Assembly: GCF_030867385.1 (NCBI RefSeq)
Contig: NZ_JAPFBJ010000002.1
Location: forward strand, 721,001-785,000
Origin: Sphingobium sp. DEHP117
GTDB taxonomy: Bacteria > Pseudomonadota > Alphaproteobacteria > Sphingomonadales > Sphingomonadaceae
Direction: 5' to 3'
Length of the DNA stretch: 64,000 nt
Of this stretch, positions 45,799 through 54,833 are shown piece by piece. The notes beneath the pieces were generated by a model, which was not told the DNA's origin, searched no databases, and saw only the letters and a list, made by a program, of their open reading frames with translations. The translations under genes and the position numbers were made by a program. The stretch's first letter is position 1. Every line of letters begins with the position of its first letter.

Positions 45799-46671
45799 AT
45801 GTCCACCACCTTCACGCTAGACACCGCCACCAGCCGCGCCAACCCGACGCCATCGCCGCTGCGCCGACTCACCGTGCCTGCGATCCAGCAGCGCAAGGCG
45901 GGCGGCAAGACCGCAGAGCCGCTGGTCATGCTCACCGCCTATACCGCGCGGCAGGCGCAACTGCTCGATCCGCATTGCGACATGCTGTTGGTAGGCGATT
46001 CGCTGGGGCAGGTGATCTATGGCCTCCCTTCCACCGTGCCCGTCAGCCTCGATATGATGTGCGCGCATGGCGCGGCCGTGGTGCGCGGCAGCTATCACAG
46101 CGTGGTCCTCGTCGACATGCCGTTTGGCAGCTATGAGGCCTCACCGGCCCAAGCCTTCGAAAGCGCGGCGCGCATCCTCAAGGAAACGGGCTGCGCGGGC
46201 GTGAAGCTGGAAGGAGGCGAGGCGATGGCCGAGACCATCGCGTTTCTGACGCAGCGGGGCATCCCGGTCTGTGCCCATGTCGGCCTGACGCCGCAGGCGG
46301 TGAATATGCTGGGCGGCTATGGCGCGCGCGGGCGCAGCGCGGCCGAGGAAGACAAGATCCTGCGCGACGGTAAAGCCGTGGCCGATGCTGGCGCCTTTGC
46401 CGTGGTGGTGGAGGGCGTGATAGAGCCCATCGCAATCGCCCTCACGCAGGCGCTGGCCATTCCCACGATCGGTATCGGCGCATCGGCGCAGTGCGATGGG
46501 CAGGTGCTGGTCGCGGAGGATATGCTGGGCCTGTTCGAGCGGGTGCCCCGCTTCGTCAAGCGCTATGCCGACATGGCCACGTTAATCTCGGAAACGGCGG
46601 CGACCTATGCCGCCGAGGTGCGCGCCCGAACCTTTCCGGGCGAGGAGCAGACCTATCAGCCGAAAAAATGA
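45799..46671 (+). CDS. panB: 3-methyl-2-oxobutanoate hydroxymethyltransferase
   Basis: 290-residue TIM-barrel enzyme making ketopantoate in pantothenate/CoA synthesis. Core motifs: [120 protein letters not shown]. The N-terminus has about 35 extra residues before the barrel. An in-frame later start is possible but the family Met is not obvious. Confidence 0.95.
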   Translation: MSTTFTLDTATSRANPTPSPLRRLTVPAIQQRKAGGKTAEPLVMLTAYTARQAQLLDPHCDMLLVGDSLGQVIYGLPSTVPVSLDMMCAHGAAVVRGSYHSVVLVDMPFGSYEASPAQAFESAARILKETGCAGVKLEGGEAMAETIAFLTQRGIPVCAHVGLTPQAVNMLGGYGARGRSAAEEDKILRDGKAVADAGAFAVVVEGVIEPIAIALTQALAIPTIGIGASAQCDGQVLVAEDMLGLFERVPRFVKRYADMATLISETAATYAAEVRARTFPGEEQTYQPKK

Positions 46672-46697
46672 GGTGCTCGATTTGAGGTGCCGCTTCT

Positions 46698-46723
46698 CAT
46701 CATTCGCTACTTGGCGAATGATG
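46698..46723. other. 10-bp perfect hairpin downstream of panB
   Basis: catcattcgc (46698-46707) and gcgaatgatg (46714-46723) pair perfectly with a 6-nt loop, 26 nt past the panB stop. No T-run follows, so it is a weak terminator candidate or an mRNA end structure. A second small GC hairpin follows at 46751-46765. Confidence 0.45.
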
Positions 46724-46793
46724 AATCAGACTCTAAGGTCCGCGCACTCTGGCCCGGAACGGGCCTTCACGCTGGATACTCTGGAGATTTGCC

Positions 46794-47492
46794 TTGGCTG
46801 AAACGCCGCCCGTCAACGAAGCCTTCCTGCGCGAGGTGGACGAAGCCGTCCGGCAGGACCGGCTGCTTGGCGTTTGGCAAAGGTTTGGCCGCTGGATCGT
46901 GGTTGCGGTCGTGGTCGGGCTGGCAGCTTTCGGTGCATGGCTGTGGTGGGATCATCACAGCAAGCAGATTTCGGGCGAGGTTGCGGAAAAGGCCCAGGAG
47001 GCGCTGCGCTCGGCGGCGGCTGGGCGTACGCCCGATCCTGCAACGCTCGGCGCGCTCAAGGGCGCCGGTCAGCCCGGTTATCGGGCGGTGGGGCTGTTGA
47101 CCGAAGCCGGAGTGACAGCGCAGAAGGGCGATACCGCCAAGGCCGCACGCCTTTATGCCGCCATCGCCGCCGATGGTAAGGTCGCCCAGCCTTATCGTGA
47201 CCTCGCCACCGTGCGCCGGGTCGCGCTGGAGTTTGACACCCTCGCTCCGCAGGCGGTTATCGATACGCTGAAGCCGCTCGCGGTGGAGGGCAACCCCTGG
47301 TTCGGCAGCGCGGGCGAGATGAGCGCCATCGCCTATATGAAAATGGGCAAGAAGGATGTGGCAGGCGCGCTGTTCGCTGCCATTGCCAAGGATGACGGGG
47401 TACCTGCAACGCTGCGTTCACGCGCGCGACAGATGGCGGGGCTATTAGGGGTCGATGCAGGGGCAATGGAAGAGGATGCGAATGGAGCGTGA
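46794..47492 (+). CDS. YfgM-like membrane-anchored TPR protein
   Basis: 232 residues, TTG start with GGAG seven nt upstream. Cytosolic N-terminus, membrane helix (WIVVAVVVGLAAFGAWLWW, about 24-43), then a periplasmic TPR-like helical domain (GYRAVGLLTEAGVTAQKGDT, GEMSAIAYMKMGKKDVAGAL). YfgM-type proteins associate with SecYEG and periplasmic chaperones. The order yfgM-bamB-der matches E. coli and supports the call. Confidence 0.86.
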   Translation: MAETPPVNEAFLREVDEAVRQDRLLGVWQRFGRWIVVAVVVGLAAFGAWLWWDHHSKQISGEVAEKAQEALRSAAAGRTPDPATLGALKGAGQPGYRAVGLLTEAGVTAQKGDTAKAARLYAAIAADGKVAQPYRDLATVRRVALEFDTLAPQAVIDTLKPLAVEGNPWFGSAGEMSAIAYMKMGKKDVAGALFAAIAKDDGVPATLRSRARQMAGLLGVDAGAMEEDANGA

Positions 47493-48852
47493 GCGAGCGG
47501 TGATGCGGCTGGAACCGAACGATGGGCTGCTGCGCGCGGGTAAGGCTGTCCTGCTAGCGACGATGTTGTTGTCCGTGGGGGCATGCGGCGTTTTCGGCGG
47601 CGGCGACAAGAAGCCCAAGACACCGGTGTTCGGCAATCGTGTGTCGATCCTGTCGTCCGAGAGCGGGGCCGAGGCCGATCCGACGCTGGCGAGCATGCCG
47701 GTGGTCCTGCCTGATCCCGTCGTCAATCCCGAATGGTCTCAGCCGGGCGGCAATGCGGCCAAGCTTATTGGCCATGTCGCGCTGGGTGCTCAGCCGAGCG
47801 AGGTTTGGTCCACCTCCATCGCGGGAAGCACCAATCGCGCACGCCTGGCCGCTGCGCCGGTGATCGCGGGTGGCAAGCTTTATGTCATCGATGCCGACGC
47901 GCGCGTGCTGGCGTTTGATGCCAAGACCGGCGCACGCCTGTGGAGCACGCAGATGCCGTCCGAGGGCAACGGGCGCTCGCTTTTCGGTGGAGGCGTCTCG
48001 GTGCTCGATGACAAGCTCTTCGTCACTACGGGCGTGGGCGACGTGGCGGCGCTGAATGCCGCCAATGGCGCGGTGCTATGGAAGAAGCGCCCCGGCGGCC
48101 CGCTGCGTGGTTCGCCGACGCTGGCGAACGGACACGCTTATGTGATGAGCCAGGACAATCAGGTCTTCGCGCTCGATCAGCAGAGCGGCGAAACGCAGTG
48201 GAGCGATGCGGGTACGGCACAGGCCACCGGCGTGTTTGGCGTCGCTGCGCCCGCCGCCGCGCAGGGCACGGTGATCGCAGGCTTCAGCTCGGGCGAGCTC
48301 ACCGCCTATCGCTATGAAAACGGACGCGATCTCTGGGGCGATGCATTGTCACGCACCAATATCTCCACCTCGGTCGCGGCGCTGACAGACATTGACGCCG
48401 ACCCCGTGATCGACCGGGGCCGCGTGTTCGCGATCGGGCAGGGGGGGCGCATGGCGTCCTACGAGCTGGTTTCGGGTCAGCGCCTGTGGGAGATCAACGT
48501 GGCGGGCATCTCCACCCCCGCCGTGGTGGACGAATGGGTGTTTGTCGTGACCGATGATGCGCGGCTGCTCTGCGTAGCGCGCACCACTGGCAAGGTCCGC
48601 TGGATCAGCCAGCTCAAACGCTGGGAGGACATGAAGGACAAGAAGGGCGCGATACGCTGGACCGGCCCCGTGGCCGCCGGGGGGCGCCTCATTCTGGTGT
48701 CGACCGATGGCGATCTGATTTACGTCAATCCGGCGGACGGCGCGGTTACGGCGAGCCGGGATCTGGATCATCGCATGACGCTCAGCCCTGTTGTGGCGGA
48801 CAATATGCTTTATATCCTCGCCGATGACGGCCGCCTCACGGCCTATCGCTGA
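47482..48852 (+). CDS. bamB: Outer-membrane assembly lipoprotein BamB
   Basis: About 456 residues. Lipobox LLSVGAC gives lipidated Cys35 (numbered from ATG 47482). The rest is an eight-bladed PQQ-like beta-propeller with repeated blade motifs (KLYVIDADARVLAFDAKTGA, DVAALNAANGAVLWKKR, QVFALDQQSGETQWSD). BamB scaffolds BamA in outer-membrane protein insertion. Starts at 47455, 47476 and 47503 are alternatives; 47482 has the best-placed purine-rich ribosome site and overlaps the upstream gene by 11 nt. Confidence 0.93.
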   Translation: MERERAVMRLEPNDGLLRAGKAVLLATMLLSVGACGVFGGGDKKPKTPVFGNRVSILSSESGAEADPTLASMPVVLPDPVVNPEWSQPGGNAAKLIGHVALGAQPSEVWSTSIAGSTNRARLAAAPVIAGGKLYVIDADARVLAFDAKTGARLWSTQMPSEGNGRSLFGGGVSVLDDKLFVTTGVGDVAALNAANGAVLWKKRPGGPLRGSPTLANGHAYVMSQDNQVFALDQQSGETQWSDAGTAQATGVFGVAAPAAAQGTVIAGFSSGELTAYRYENGRDLWGDALSRTNISTSVAALTDIDADPVIDRGRVFAIGQGGRMASYELVSGQRLWEINVAGISTPAVVDEWVFVVTDDARLLCVARTTGKVRWISQLKRWEDMKDKKGAIRWTGPVAAGGRLILVSTDGDLIYVNPADGAVTASRDLDHRMTLSPVVADNMLYILADDGRLTAYR

Positions 48853-48884
48853 GAGATAGCTATAGCTGGAAGGATAAGGGCTTC

Positions 48885-50282
48885 ATGTTGCCCACTGTTG
48901 CGATAGTCGGGCGGCCTAATGTCGGCAAATCGACGCTGTTCAACCGGCTTGTCGGCAAGAAACTGGCGCTGGTCGATGATCAGCCCGGCGTGACGCGGGA
49001 CAGGCGCGAGGGCGAGGCGCATCTGCTCGGCCTGCATTTTCGCATCGTCGATACGGCGGGCTATGAGGATGAGGACCCGCAGAGCCTGCCGGGCCGCATG
49101 CGCCGCCAGACCGAAGCGGCGGTGGCGAGCGCCGATGTCGCGCTGTTTCTGATCGACGCACGCGCGGGGCTTACTCCGCTGGACGAGGAGATCGCCCGCT
49201 GGCTGCGCAGTTCAGACACGCCGGTGATCCTTGCGGGCAACAAGGCGGAAGGGCGCGCGGCGGAGGATGGCCTGACCGAGGCATGGTCGCTGGGGCTGGA
49301 CGAGCCGATCGCCCTGTCTGCCGAGCATGGGCAGGGACTGGCCGATCTGTTTCAGGCGCTCTTGCCGCACATTGACCGCGCCAATGCCGAAATCGAGGCG
49401 CCCGGGCTGGCGGAAGTCGAGCAGGAAATCGACCCTGACGACGAGGACGCGCTCGATGCCGCGCCGCTCAAGCTCGCCATCGTCGGGCGGCCGAATGCGG
49501 GCAAGTCGACGCTGATCAACAAGATCATCGGCGAGGACCGGCTGATCACCGGGCCGGAAGCGGGCATCACGCGCGACAGCATCGCCATCGACTATCAATG
49601 GCGGGATTTTGACAATCGTGAACGCATCGTCCGCCTTATCGACACCGCCGGCATGCGCAAGCGCGCCAAGGTGCAGGACAAGCTGGAGAAGCTTGCCGTG
49701 GCGGACGGCCTGCACGCGGTCGACTTCGCGGAGGTCGTCGTGCTGCTGCTTGATGCGACGCTGGGGCTGGAGGCGCAGGATCTGCGCATAGCCGACAAGG
49801 TGTTGCAGGAAGGGCGCGCGCTCATCATCGCGCTCAACAAATGGGATGTGTCCGAGAACGGTTCGTCACTCTATCAGGGCGTGCGCAAGGCGCTGGACGA
49901 AGGGCTGGCGCAGGTGAAGGGCGTGCCCCTGCTCACTGTTTCGGGCGCGACCGGCAAGGGGATCGACGACCTGCTCAAGGCGGCCTTCGACGTGCGCCGG
50001 GCGTGGTCTCGCCGTGTCGGCACCGGGCAGCTCAACCGATGGTTCGAGGCCGCGCTGGAGGCAAATCCGCCGCCCGCGCCGGGGGGGCGCCGCATCAAGC
50101 TGCGTTATCTTACGCAGGCCAAGACGCGGCCGCCGGGCTTCGTGCTGTTCGGCACGCGGCTCGATCAGCTGCCCGAAAGTTACCAGCGCTATCTCGTCAA
50201 CGGCATCAGGCGCGAGCTGGGTTTTGGTGCGGTGCCGGTCAGGCTGATGCTGCGCTCGGCGAAGAACCCCTTCGGCAAATGA
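48885..50282 (+). CDS. der: Ribosome-assembly GTPase Der (EngA)
   Basis: 465 residues with two tandem GTPase domains, P-loops GRPNVGKSTLFN (about 8) and GRPNAGKSTLIN (about 205), each with DTAG and NKxD motifs, and a C-terminal KH-like domain (RRIKLRYLTQAKTRPPGFVL). Needed for 50S ribosomal subunit assembly. Third gene of the yfgM-bamB-der set; overlaps the next gene by 4 nt. Confidence 0.97.
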   Translation: MLPTVAIVGRPNVGKSTLFNRLVGKKLALVDDQPGVTRDRREGEAHLLGLHFRIVDTAGYEDEDPQSLPGRMRRQTEAAVASADVALFLIDARAGLTPLDEEIARWLRSSDTPVILAGNKAEGRAAEDGLTEAWSLGLDEPIALSAEHGQGLADLFQALLPHIDRANAEIEAPGLAEVEQEIDPDDEDALDAAPLKLAIVGRPNAGKSTLINKIIGEDRLITGPEAGITRDSIAIDYQWRDFDNRERIVRLIDTAGMRKRAKVQDKLEKLAVADGLHAVDFAEVVVLLLDATLGLEAQDLRIADKVLQEGRALIIALNKWDVSENGSSLYQGVRKALDEGLAQVKGVPLLTVSGATGKGIDDLLKAAFDVRRAWSRRVGTGQLNRWFEAALEANPPPAPGGRRIKLRYLTQAKTRPPGFVLFGTRLDQLPESYQRYLVNGIRRELGFGAVPVRLMLRSAKNPFGK

Positions 50283-50491
50283 CAGGCGGCCCCCCGCCGT
50301 TTGAGGTGGATGCGCGGGGGATGCGCTGCCCGTGGCCTGCCTTGCGCGCGGCCCGGGCGATGCGCGAGCATGACGCTGTGCTTGTTCGGGCGGACGACCC
50401 GATTGCGCCGCGCGAGCTGGCCGCCATGGCCGAAGAGCGGGGGTGGGCATTCGAGATCAAGGCCGAGGCGCTGTTCCATCTGGCGCGGTAA
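50279..50491 (+). CDS. TusA/SirA-like sulfurtransferase-family protein
   Basis: 70 residues. DARGMRCPWPALRAARAM carries the TusA motif with the conserved Cys before Pro (C-P-x-P), followed by a small alpha/beta fold (VRADDPIAPRELAAMAEERG). Members relay persulfide sulfur, for example for tRNA thiolation or molybdenum cofactor. ATGA overlap with der. An in-frame upstream extension lies in der and is not coding. Confidence 0.85.
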   Translation: MTGGPPPFEVDARGMRCPWPALRAARAMREHDAVLVRADDPIAPRELAAMAEERGWAFEIKAEALFHLAR

Positions 50492-50554
50492 ACGGGCGCG
50501 GTCGATCGCCGCGCTAACCGGAAATTTACCTGACTGAAGTAGTCATCCTGCGTT

Positions 50555-51025
50555 GTGCTGAATTTCGTCAACGGTACGGGCATGGACGCAGAGCTGATCA
50601 ACGCTGGAGAATATGAACTGGCGCGCACGCAACTCGGCGCCAATTTCACGCGCATTCTCGGCTATTTTCGTGAGGATGGCATCAAGTCGGTCGAGGAGGT
50701 CGAGGCGGCACTGCGTGAGCGCAATTCGGCCGCGATGGTGCGCCCGGCGCATACGCTCAAGGGCGAGTCCCGCCAGTTCGGCTCGCGCGCGTTGGGCGAT
50801 TTGTCCGAGCGGATCGAAATGACGGCGCGGCATTGCGTGGAACAGCGCACCGGGCCGGAAGAACTTGCTGAAGAGGTAGCCGCGCTGCGCTCGTGCTTCA
50901 CCCGCACGCTGGAAGAGCTGGAGCGCAACAATGTCGGCCTGGGCCCCGTTGTGACCGCGCGCAAGCCTGTGGGCGGATTCGGTCGCAAGGCAGCGCCCTC
51001 ACTGACCGGCATGGTCCGCAGCTAG
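50555..51025 (+). CDS. Orphan histidine-phosphotransfer (Hpt) domain protein
   Basis: 156 residues if started at GTG 50555; an ATG at 50582 is an alternative, and neither has a strong ribosome site. The phospho-accepting His66 (GTG numbering) is in AHTLKGESRQFGSRALG, within a four-helix bundle (VEEVEAALRERNSAAMVRPA upstream and LAEEVAALRSCFTRTLEELE downstream). A Gly/Lys-rich tail follows. No histidine kinase or receiver gene adjoins it. Its stop codon lies in the repeat element beginning at 51022. Confidence 0.87.
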   Translation: MLNFVNGTGMDAELINAGEYELARTQLGANFTRILGYFREDGIKSVEEVEAALRERNSAAMVRPAHTLKGESRQFGSRALGDLSERIEMTARHCVEQRTGPEELAEEVAALRSCFTRTLEELERNNVGLGPVVTARKPVGGFGRKAAPSLTGMVRS

Positions 51026-51152
51026 AGCGCGCTGCGTTAAATCTGGATCGGTCAGCGCGCTCTAAGTTTTTGTTTTACCGCATCGTTTTGGCGCAAAACC
51101 GGTTCCCACCCTTCGACAAGCTCAGGACAGGCTTTTGCGCACGATGCTCTAG
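51022..51152. repeat. 131-bp composite palindromic element between Hpt and epimerase genes
   Basis: Ends are inverted (ctagagc at 51022-51028, gctctag at 51146-51152). Inside are one 11-bp perfect stem (51024-51034 with 51053-51063) and a second stem (gcatcgt 51080-51086 with acgatgc 51141-51147; gcgcaaaa 51091-51098 with ttttgcgc 51133-51140). The segment cccttcgacaagctcaggac near 51110 interrupts the second loop and resembles a short dispersed string of sphingomonads, by recollection. The two flanking convergent genes both end in TAG within the element. Confidence 0.82.
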
Positions 51153-52132
51153 ACCCTGTAATAGTCCTTGTACCACGCCGCGAAGCGCGCCAGCCCTTCG
51201 GCGAGCATCACCTTGGGCTTGTAGCCGCTGATCGCGTGGAGTTGCGACACATCGGCGTAGGTCGCCGTGACATCGCCCGGCTGCATCGGCCGCATGATCT
51301 TTTCCGCCGTGCTCCCCAGCGCCTGCTCCAGCGTTTCGATCATCTCCATCAGGCCGACGGGGTGGCTATCTCCGATATTGAGCACACGATGGTCCTGGCG
51401 CGCGGGTGGATTGTCCAGCGCGCCGATGATCCCCTCGACGATATCGTCGATATAGGTGAAGTCGCGCGCCATCTTGCCTTCCCCGAACACCTCGATCGGC
51501 TGGCCTGCCATGATTTTCTGGCTGAAGCTGAAATAGGCCATGTCCGGCCGGCCCCATGGGCCATAGACGGTGAAGAAGCGCAGCCCCGTCTGTGGGAAGC
51601 CATAGAGCGAGGCATAGCTCTGGCTCATCAGCTCGCAGGCGCGCTTGGTGGCGGCATAGAGCGATACCGGGCTGGTGGCGGGTTCATCCTCGGTGAAGCC
51701 CGCGCCGCCCATGGGTTTATCGCCATAGACTGAGCTTGACGACGCATAGACCAGATGCGCCAAGCCCGGCGCATGGCGGCAGGCCTCCAGCACGGAGAGA
51801 TGGCCGGCAAGGTTGCTATGCTGATAGGCGAACGGATTTTCGATGCTGTAGCGCACGCCTGCCTGCGCGGCGAGATGGATGACGCGCGTGATGCCGTTGT
51901 CGCGGATAAGGCGCGCCATGAACTCCGCGTCCGCCACGTCGGCGCGATGAAAGGCAAAGCCCTCCCGCGCCGTCAGCGTGGCCAGCCTGGCCTCCTTCAA
52001 CGCGGGGTCGTAATAATCATTGACGATATCGACGCCGATCACCCGCTCGCCCCGATCGAGCAGGCGATGGGCGGTCGCATGGCCGATAAAGCCCGCTGCG
52101 CCGGTGACGACTATGGGCGCCTCCGCGCTCAC
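51149..52132 (-). CDS. NAD-dependent sugar-nucleotide epimerase, UDP-glucuronate 4-epimerase-like
   Basis: 327-residue extended-SDR enzyme. NAD-binding TGAAGFIGHATAHRLL, catalytic Ser in LVYASSSSVYGDKP and YxxxK in SLYAATKRACELM. The segments YSIENPFAYQHSNLAGHLSV and GPWGRPDMAYFSFSQKIMAG are typical of GalE-like UDP-glucuronate 4-epimerases (CapI/LpsL), giving UDP-galacturonate for polysaccharide. It follows ugd with a 6-nt gap, matching substrate flow. Confidence 0.9.
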   Translation of the reverse strand: MSAEAPIVVTGAAGFIGHATAHRLLDRGERVIGVDIVNDYYDPALKEARLATLTAREGFAFHRADVADAEFMARLIRDNGITRVIHLAAQAGVRYSIENPFAYQHSNLAGHLSVLEACRHAPGLAHLVYASSSSVYGDKPMGGAGFTEDEPATSPVSLYAATKRACELMSQSYASLYGFPQTGLRFFTVYGPWGRPDMAYFSFSQKIMAGQPIEVFGEGKMARDFTYIDDIVEGIIGALDNPPARQDHRVLNIGDSHPVGLMEMIETLEQALGSTAEKIMRPMQPGDVTATYADVSQLHAISGYKPKVMLAEGLARFAAWYKDYYRV

Positions 52133-52138
52133 GGACGG

Positions 52139-53440
52139 TTAGCGGCCCACTGCGGAATAGCGGAAGCCAGCCTTCTCGGCCATTTCGCGCGGGTAAACGT
52201 TGCGCAGGTCGACGAGGATGGGCTGTTTGAGCAGGCCCTTCACCCGATCGAGGTCGAGCGCACGGAAAGCGTCCCACTCGGTAACGATGACCAGCGCGTC
52301 CGCGCCATCCATGGTCTCATAGCTGTTGGTGCAGTAGGTGACATTGTCGAGCACCAGCTTTGCCTGGTCCATGCCCTCCGGGTCATAGGCACGCACGGTT
52401 GCGCCTGCATCCTGAAGGGTCTGCACCACGGCAATGGCAGGCGAATCCCGCATGTCGTCTGTGTTGGGCTTGAAGGTAAGGCCGAGAACGGCGATGGTTT
52501 TGCCGCGTACATCGCCGCCGCACGCCGCGATCACCTTGCGGCCCATCGCGCGCTTGCGGTTGTCGTTCACCGCCACCACCGCTTCGACGATACGCTGCGG
52601 CGCGTCATAATCCTGGCTGGTCTTCAACAGCGCCAGCGTATCCTTGGGGAAGCAGGAACCGCCATAGCCCGGCCCGGCGTGGAGAAACTTGCTGCCGATG
52701 CGGTTGTCGAGCCCGATGCCGCGCGCGACATCCTGCACATCGGCGCCCACCTTCTCGCACAGATCGGCGATTTCGTTGATGAAGGTGATCTTGGTGGCGA
52801 GGAAGGCGTTACCTGCATATTTGGTCAGCTCCGCGCCACGGCGGCTCATCTCGATAATCGGAGAGCGACCTAATGCCAGCGGGCGATAGATCTGGCGCAT
52901 CACTTCGAGCGCGCGTGGATCGTCGCCGCCGATGACGACGCGGTCCGGCCGCTTGAAATCATCGATCGCGGCGCCTTCGCGCAGGAATTCCGGGTTGGAG
53001 ACGACGGCGAAGTCGGCATTGGGGTTGGCGGCGCGGATGATGCGTTCCACCTCGTCGCCGGTACCGACAGGGACGGTCGATTTGTCGACGATCACGGTGA
53101 AGCCGGTGATCGCCTCGGCAATTTCCTTCGCCGCGCCATAGACATAAGAGAGGTCGGCATGGCCATCGCCACGGCGCGACGGCGTGCCCACCGCAATGAA
53201 CACCGCGTCCGCATCCTTGACGCCCTCGGCAAGATCGGTGGTGAATGTAAGCCGACCGGCGGCCACATTGCTGGCGACAAGGTGGTCGAGGCCCGGCTCG
53301 AAGATGGGGATTTTCCCGCCAAGCAGCGCGTCGATCTTGGACTTGTCCTTGTCGACGCAGACGACGTCATGCCCGAAATCGGCAAAGCAGGCGCCCGATA
53401 CCAAGCCCACATAGCCCGAACCGATCATCGTAATCCGCAA
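52139..53440 (-). CDS. ugd: UDP-glucose 6-dehydrogenase
   Basis: 433-residue enzyme oxidising UDP-glucose to UDP-glucuronate with 2 NAD. N-terminal Rossmann GSGYVGLVSGACFADFGH, second half AVLGLTFKPNTDDMRDSPAI, and catalytic Cys in GPGYGGSCFPKDTLALLK. It supplies uronic acid units for exopolysaccharide or LPS. Adjacent to the epimerase, same strand, 6 nt apart. Confidence 0.96.
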   Translation of the reverse strand: MRITMIGSGYVGLVSGACFADFGHDVVCVDKDKSKIDALLGGKIPIFEPGLDHLVASNVAAGRLTFTTDLAEGVKDADAVFIAVGTPSRRGDGHADLSYVYGAAKEIAEAITGFTVIVDKSTVPVGTGDEVERIIRAANPNADFAVVSNPEFLREGAAIDDFKRPDRVVIGGDDPRALEVMRQIYRPLALGRSPIIEMSRRGAELTKYAGNAFLATKITFINEIADLCEKVGADVQDVARGIGLDNRIGSKFLHAGPGYGGSCFPKDTLALLKTSQDYDAPQRIVEAVVAVNDNRKRAMGRKVIAACGGDVRGKTIAVLGLTFKPNTDDMRDSPAIAVVQTLQDAGATVRAYDPEGMDQAKLVLDNVTYCTNSYETMDGADALVIVTEWDAFRALDLDRVKGLLKQPILVDLRNVYPREMAEKAGFRYSAVGR

Positions 53441-53633
53441 GGTCAGTCTCCTTCATCACGCTGCGCCGCAACACGCATAGTGCCCTTGGCGCGGCGGGTC
53501 AAAGCGTCACCTGCACCAAGGACGTTTCAATAGGGTAAAAACGGCGTCAATTTTCGCGGAATGACCGCATCAAGGTTACAGCAGGACATGCTCGGATAGC
53601 GAGTCAAGCCATTGGATGAGCAACAGTTTGAGA

Positions 53634-54638
53634 TCAGCTGCCTCGCGCCCTTTTGCTTATCAATTGCAGGAGTCGGTAGCGGATCGCATTGAGGGGGGAG
53701 TCCACCGCAATGTACAATATGGCAGCGACACCGAATGATACTATGGTAGCGACTAGCTTTTCGGTCACCGTACCATGGACGACGATCAGCGCGATAACCG
53801 CAAAATGCGCCAGATATAGCGCGTAACTGTAATCCCCGATCGCACGGTCAGTGCGGCTGGAGTGAATCGACAGCGACCTCTGCAAATAGGGAATGAGCGG
53901 AAGCAGCCACAACAGGGCGAAGATGTCCCTGTGAAACGGGTCGTGTGTCATTTTGGTGAAGAACGGTGTGAAATAGGCGCCAACGCTGGCTAATGCGAAC
54001 AGGCCAAGTGAAGCATGGGCGGAGCGCGCCGATGGTACATGGCGCAACTGATCGGAGAGGGCACCGGCCAAGAAAGCGGGCAGGTACAGCAGCGCGGTCC
54101 GTATTCCCAGAGCTGGCGTGACTATCCAGGCAACCGCTGCAACGGCGCTGCAAACTGTCAAGGTAGTCCAAGGGAGACGACGCAGCAGGGGAAGAAGTAA
54201 CGGGCACAGCAGATAATACTGCATCTCTATGTCAAGCGACCAAGACACTCCGGTTGGGTCGTTGCCTGTGGTGGCTATGCCGAACAGCAGAAAGTTTTCG
54301 AGGGATAGCGGTAGACCGCGAAAGATGCTGCTGGCGAGCGAAACCACCAGAAACAGAGGGTAAATGCGAAGTGCGCGCGAGACATAGAAGGGTGCGAACT
54401 GCTTTTCGTCGAACTTTTCAGTCCAAATCCTTGATGTCCAGTAGCCACTCAGAAAGAAAAAGAAGATAACGCCGAGCCGGCCAATATCATATTTCGAGAT
54501 ATGAGATATAATGACAGCACTTGCGAGAAGAACTCGTACCGAACCGGGTGAGAGGACAAAAATATCTTCTCGACCGCTCTCCACATTGGGGCGAACAAGG
54601 GCATTAAGGGTTATCAGTCGGCGATATCCCTCTATCAT
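53634..54638 (-). CDS. Acyltransferase-3-family membrane protein (probable polysaccharide O-acyltransferase)
   Basis: 334 residues with about nine hydrophobic helices. GVIFFFFLSGYWTSRIWTEK, YVSRALRIYPLFLVVSLASS and GVSWSLDIEMQYYLLCPLLL (RxxR-like and W-S-L-x-x-E motifs) are typical of acyltransferase-3/OafA proteins that acetylate glycans. Base composition is visibly AT-richer than its neighbours, as are its flanks (54640-54830), suggesting transfer. It lies between ugd and prsE on the same strand. Confidence 0.85.
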   Translation of the reverse strand: MIEGYRRLITLNALVRPNVESGREDIFVLSPGSVRVLLASAVIISHISKYDIGRLGVIFFFFLSGYWTSRIWTEKFDEKQFAPFYVSRALRIYPLFLVVSLASSIFRGLPLSLENFLLFGIATTGNDPTGVSWSLDIEMQYYLLCPLLLPLLRRLPWTTLTVCSAVAAVAWIVTPALGIRTALLYLPAFLAGALSDQLRHVPSARSAHASLGLFALASVGAYFTPFFTKMTHDPFHRDIFALLWLLPLIPYLQRSLSIHSSRTDRAIGDYSYALYLAHFAVIALIVVHGTVTEKLVATIVSFGVAAILYIAVDSPLNAIRYRLLQLISKRARGS

Positions 54639-54833
54639 GTAAGACCCTGTTCAGCGTAGAGAATCGAATATTTGTATAATTATCGTCTGCCTTACGGCTA
54701 AAGTAAAGATGAATACTTTATACGCTGACGCAAAATATGTTTTTGCGCGATGGATTGAGCAGAGTGTGGATATATTATCAGATTTTACTTAAAGACTGTA
54801 GTGCTGCTCTTTATTTTTTTGATCGAATATGGA

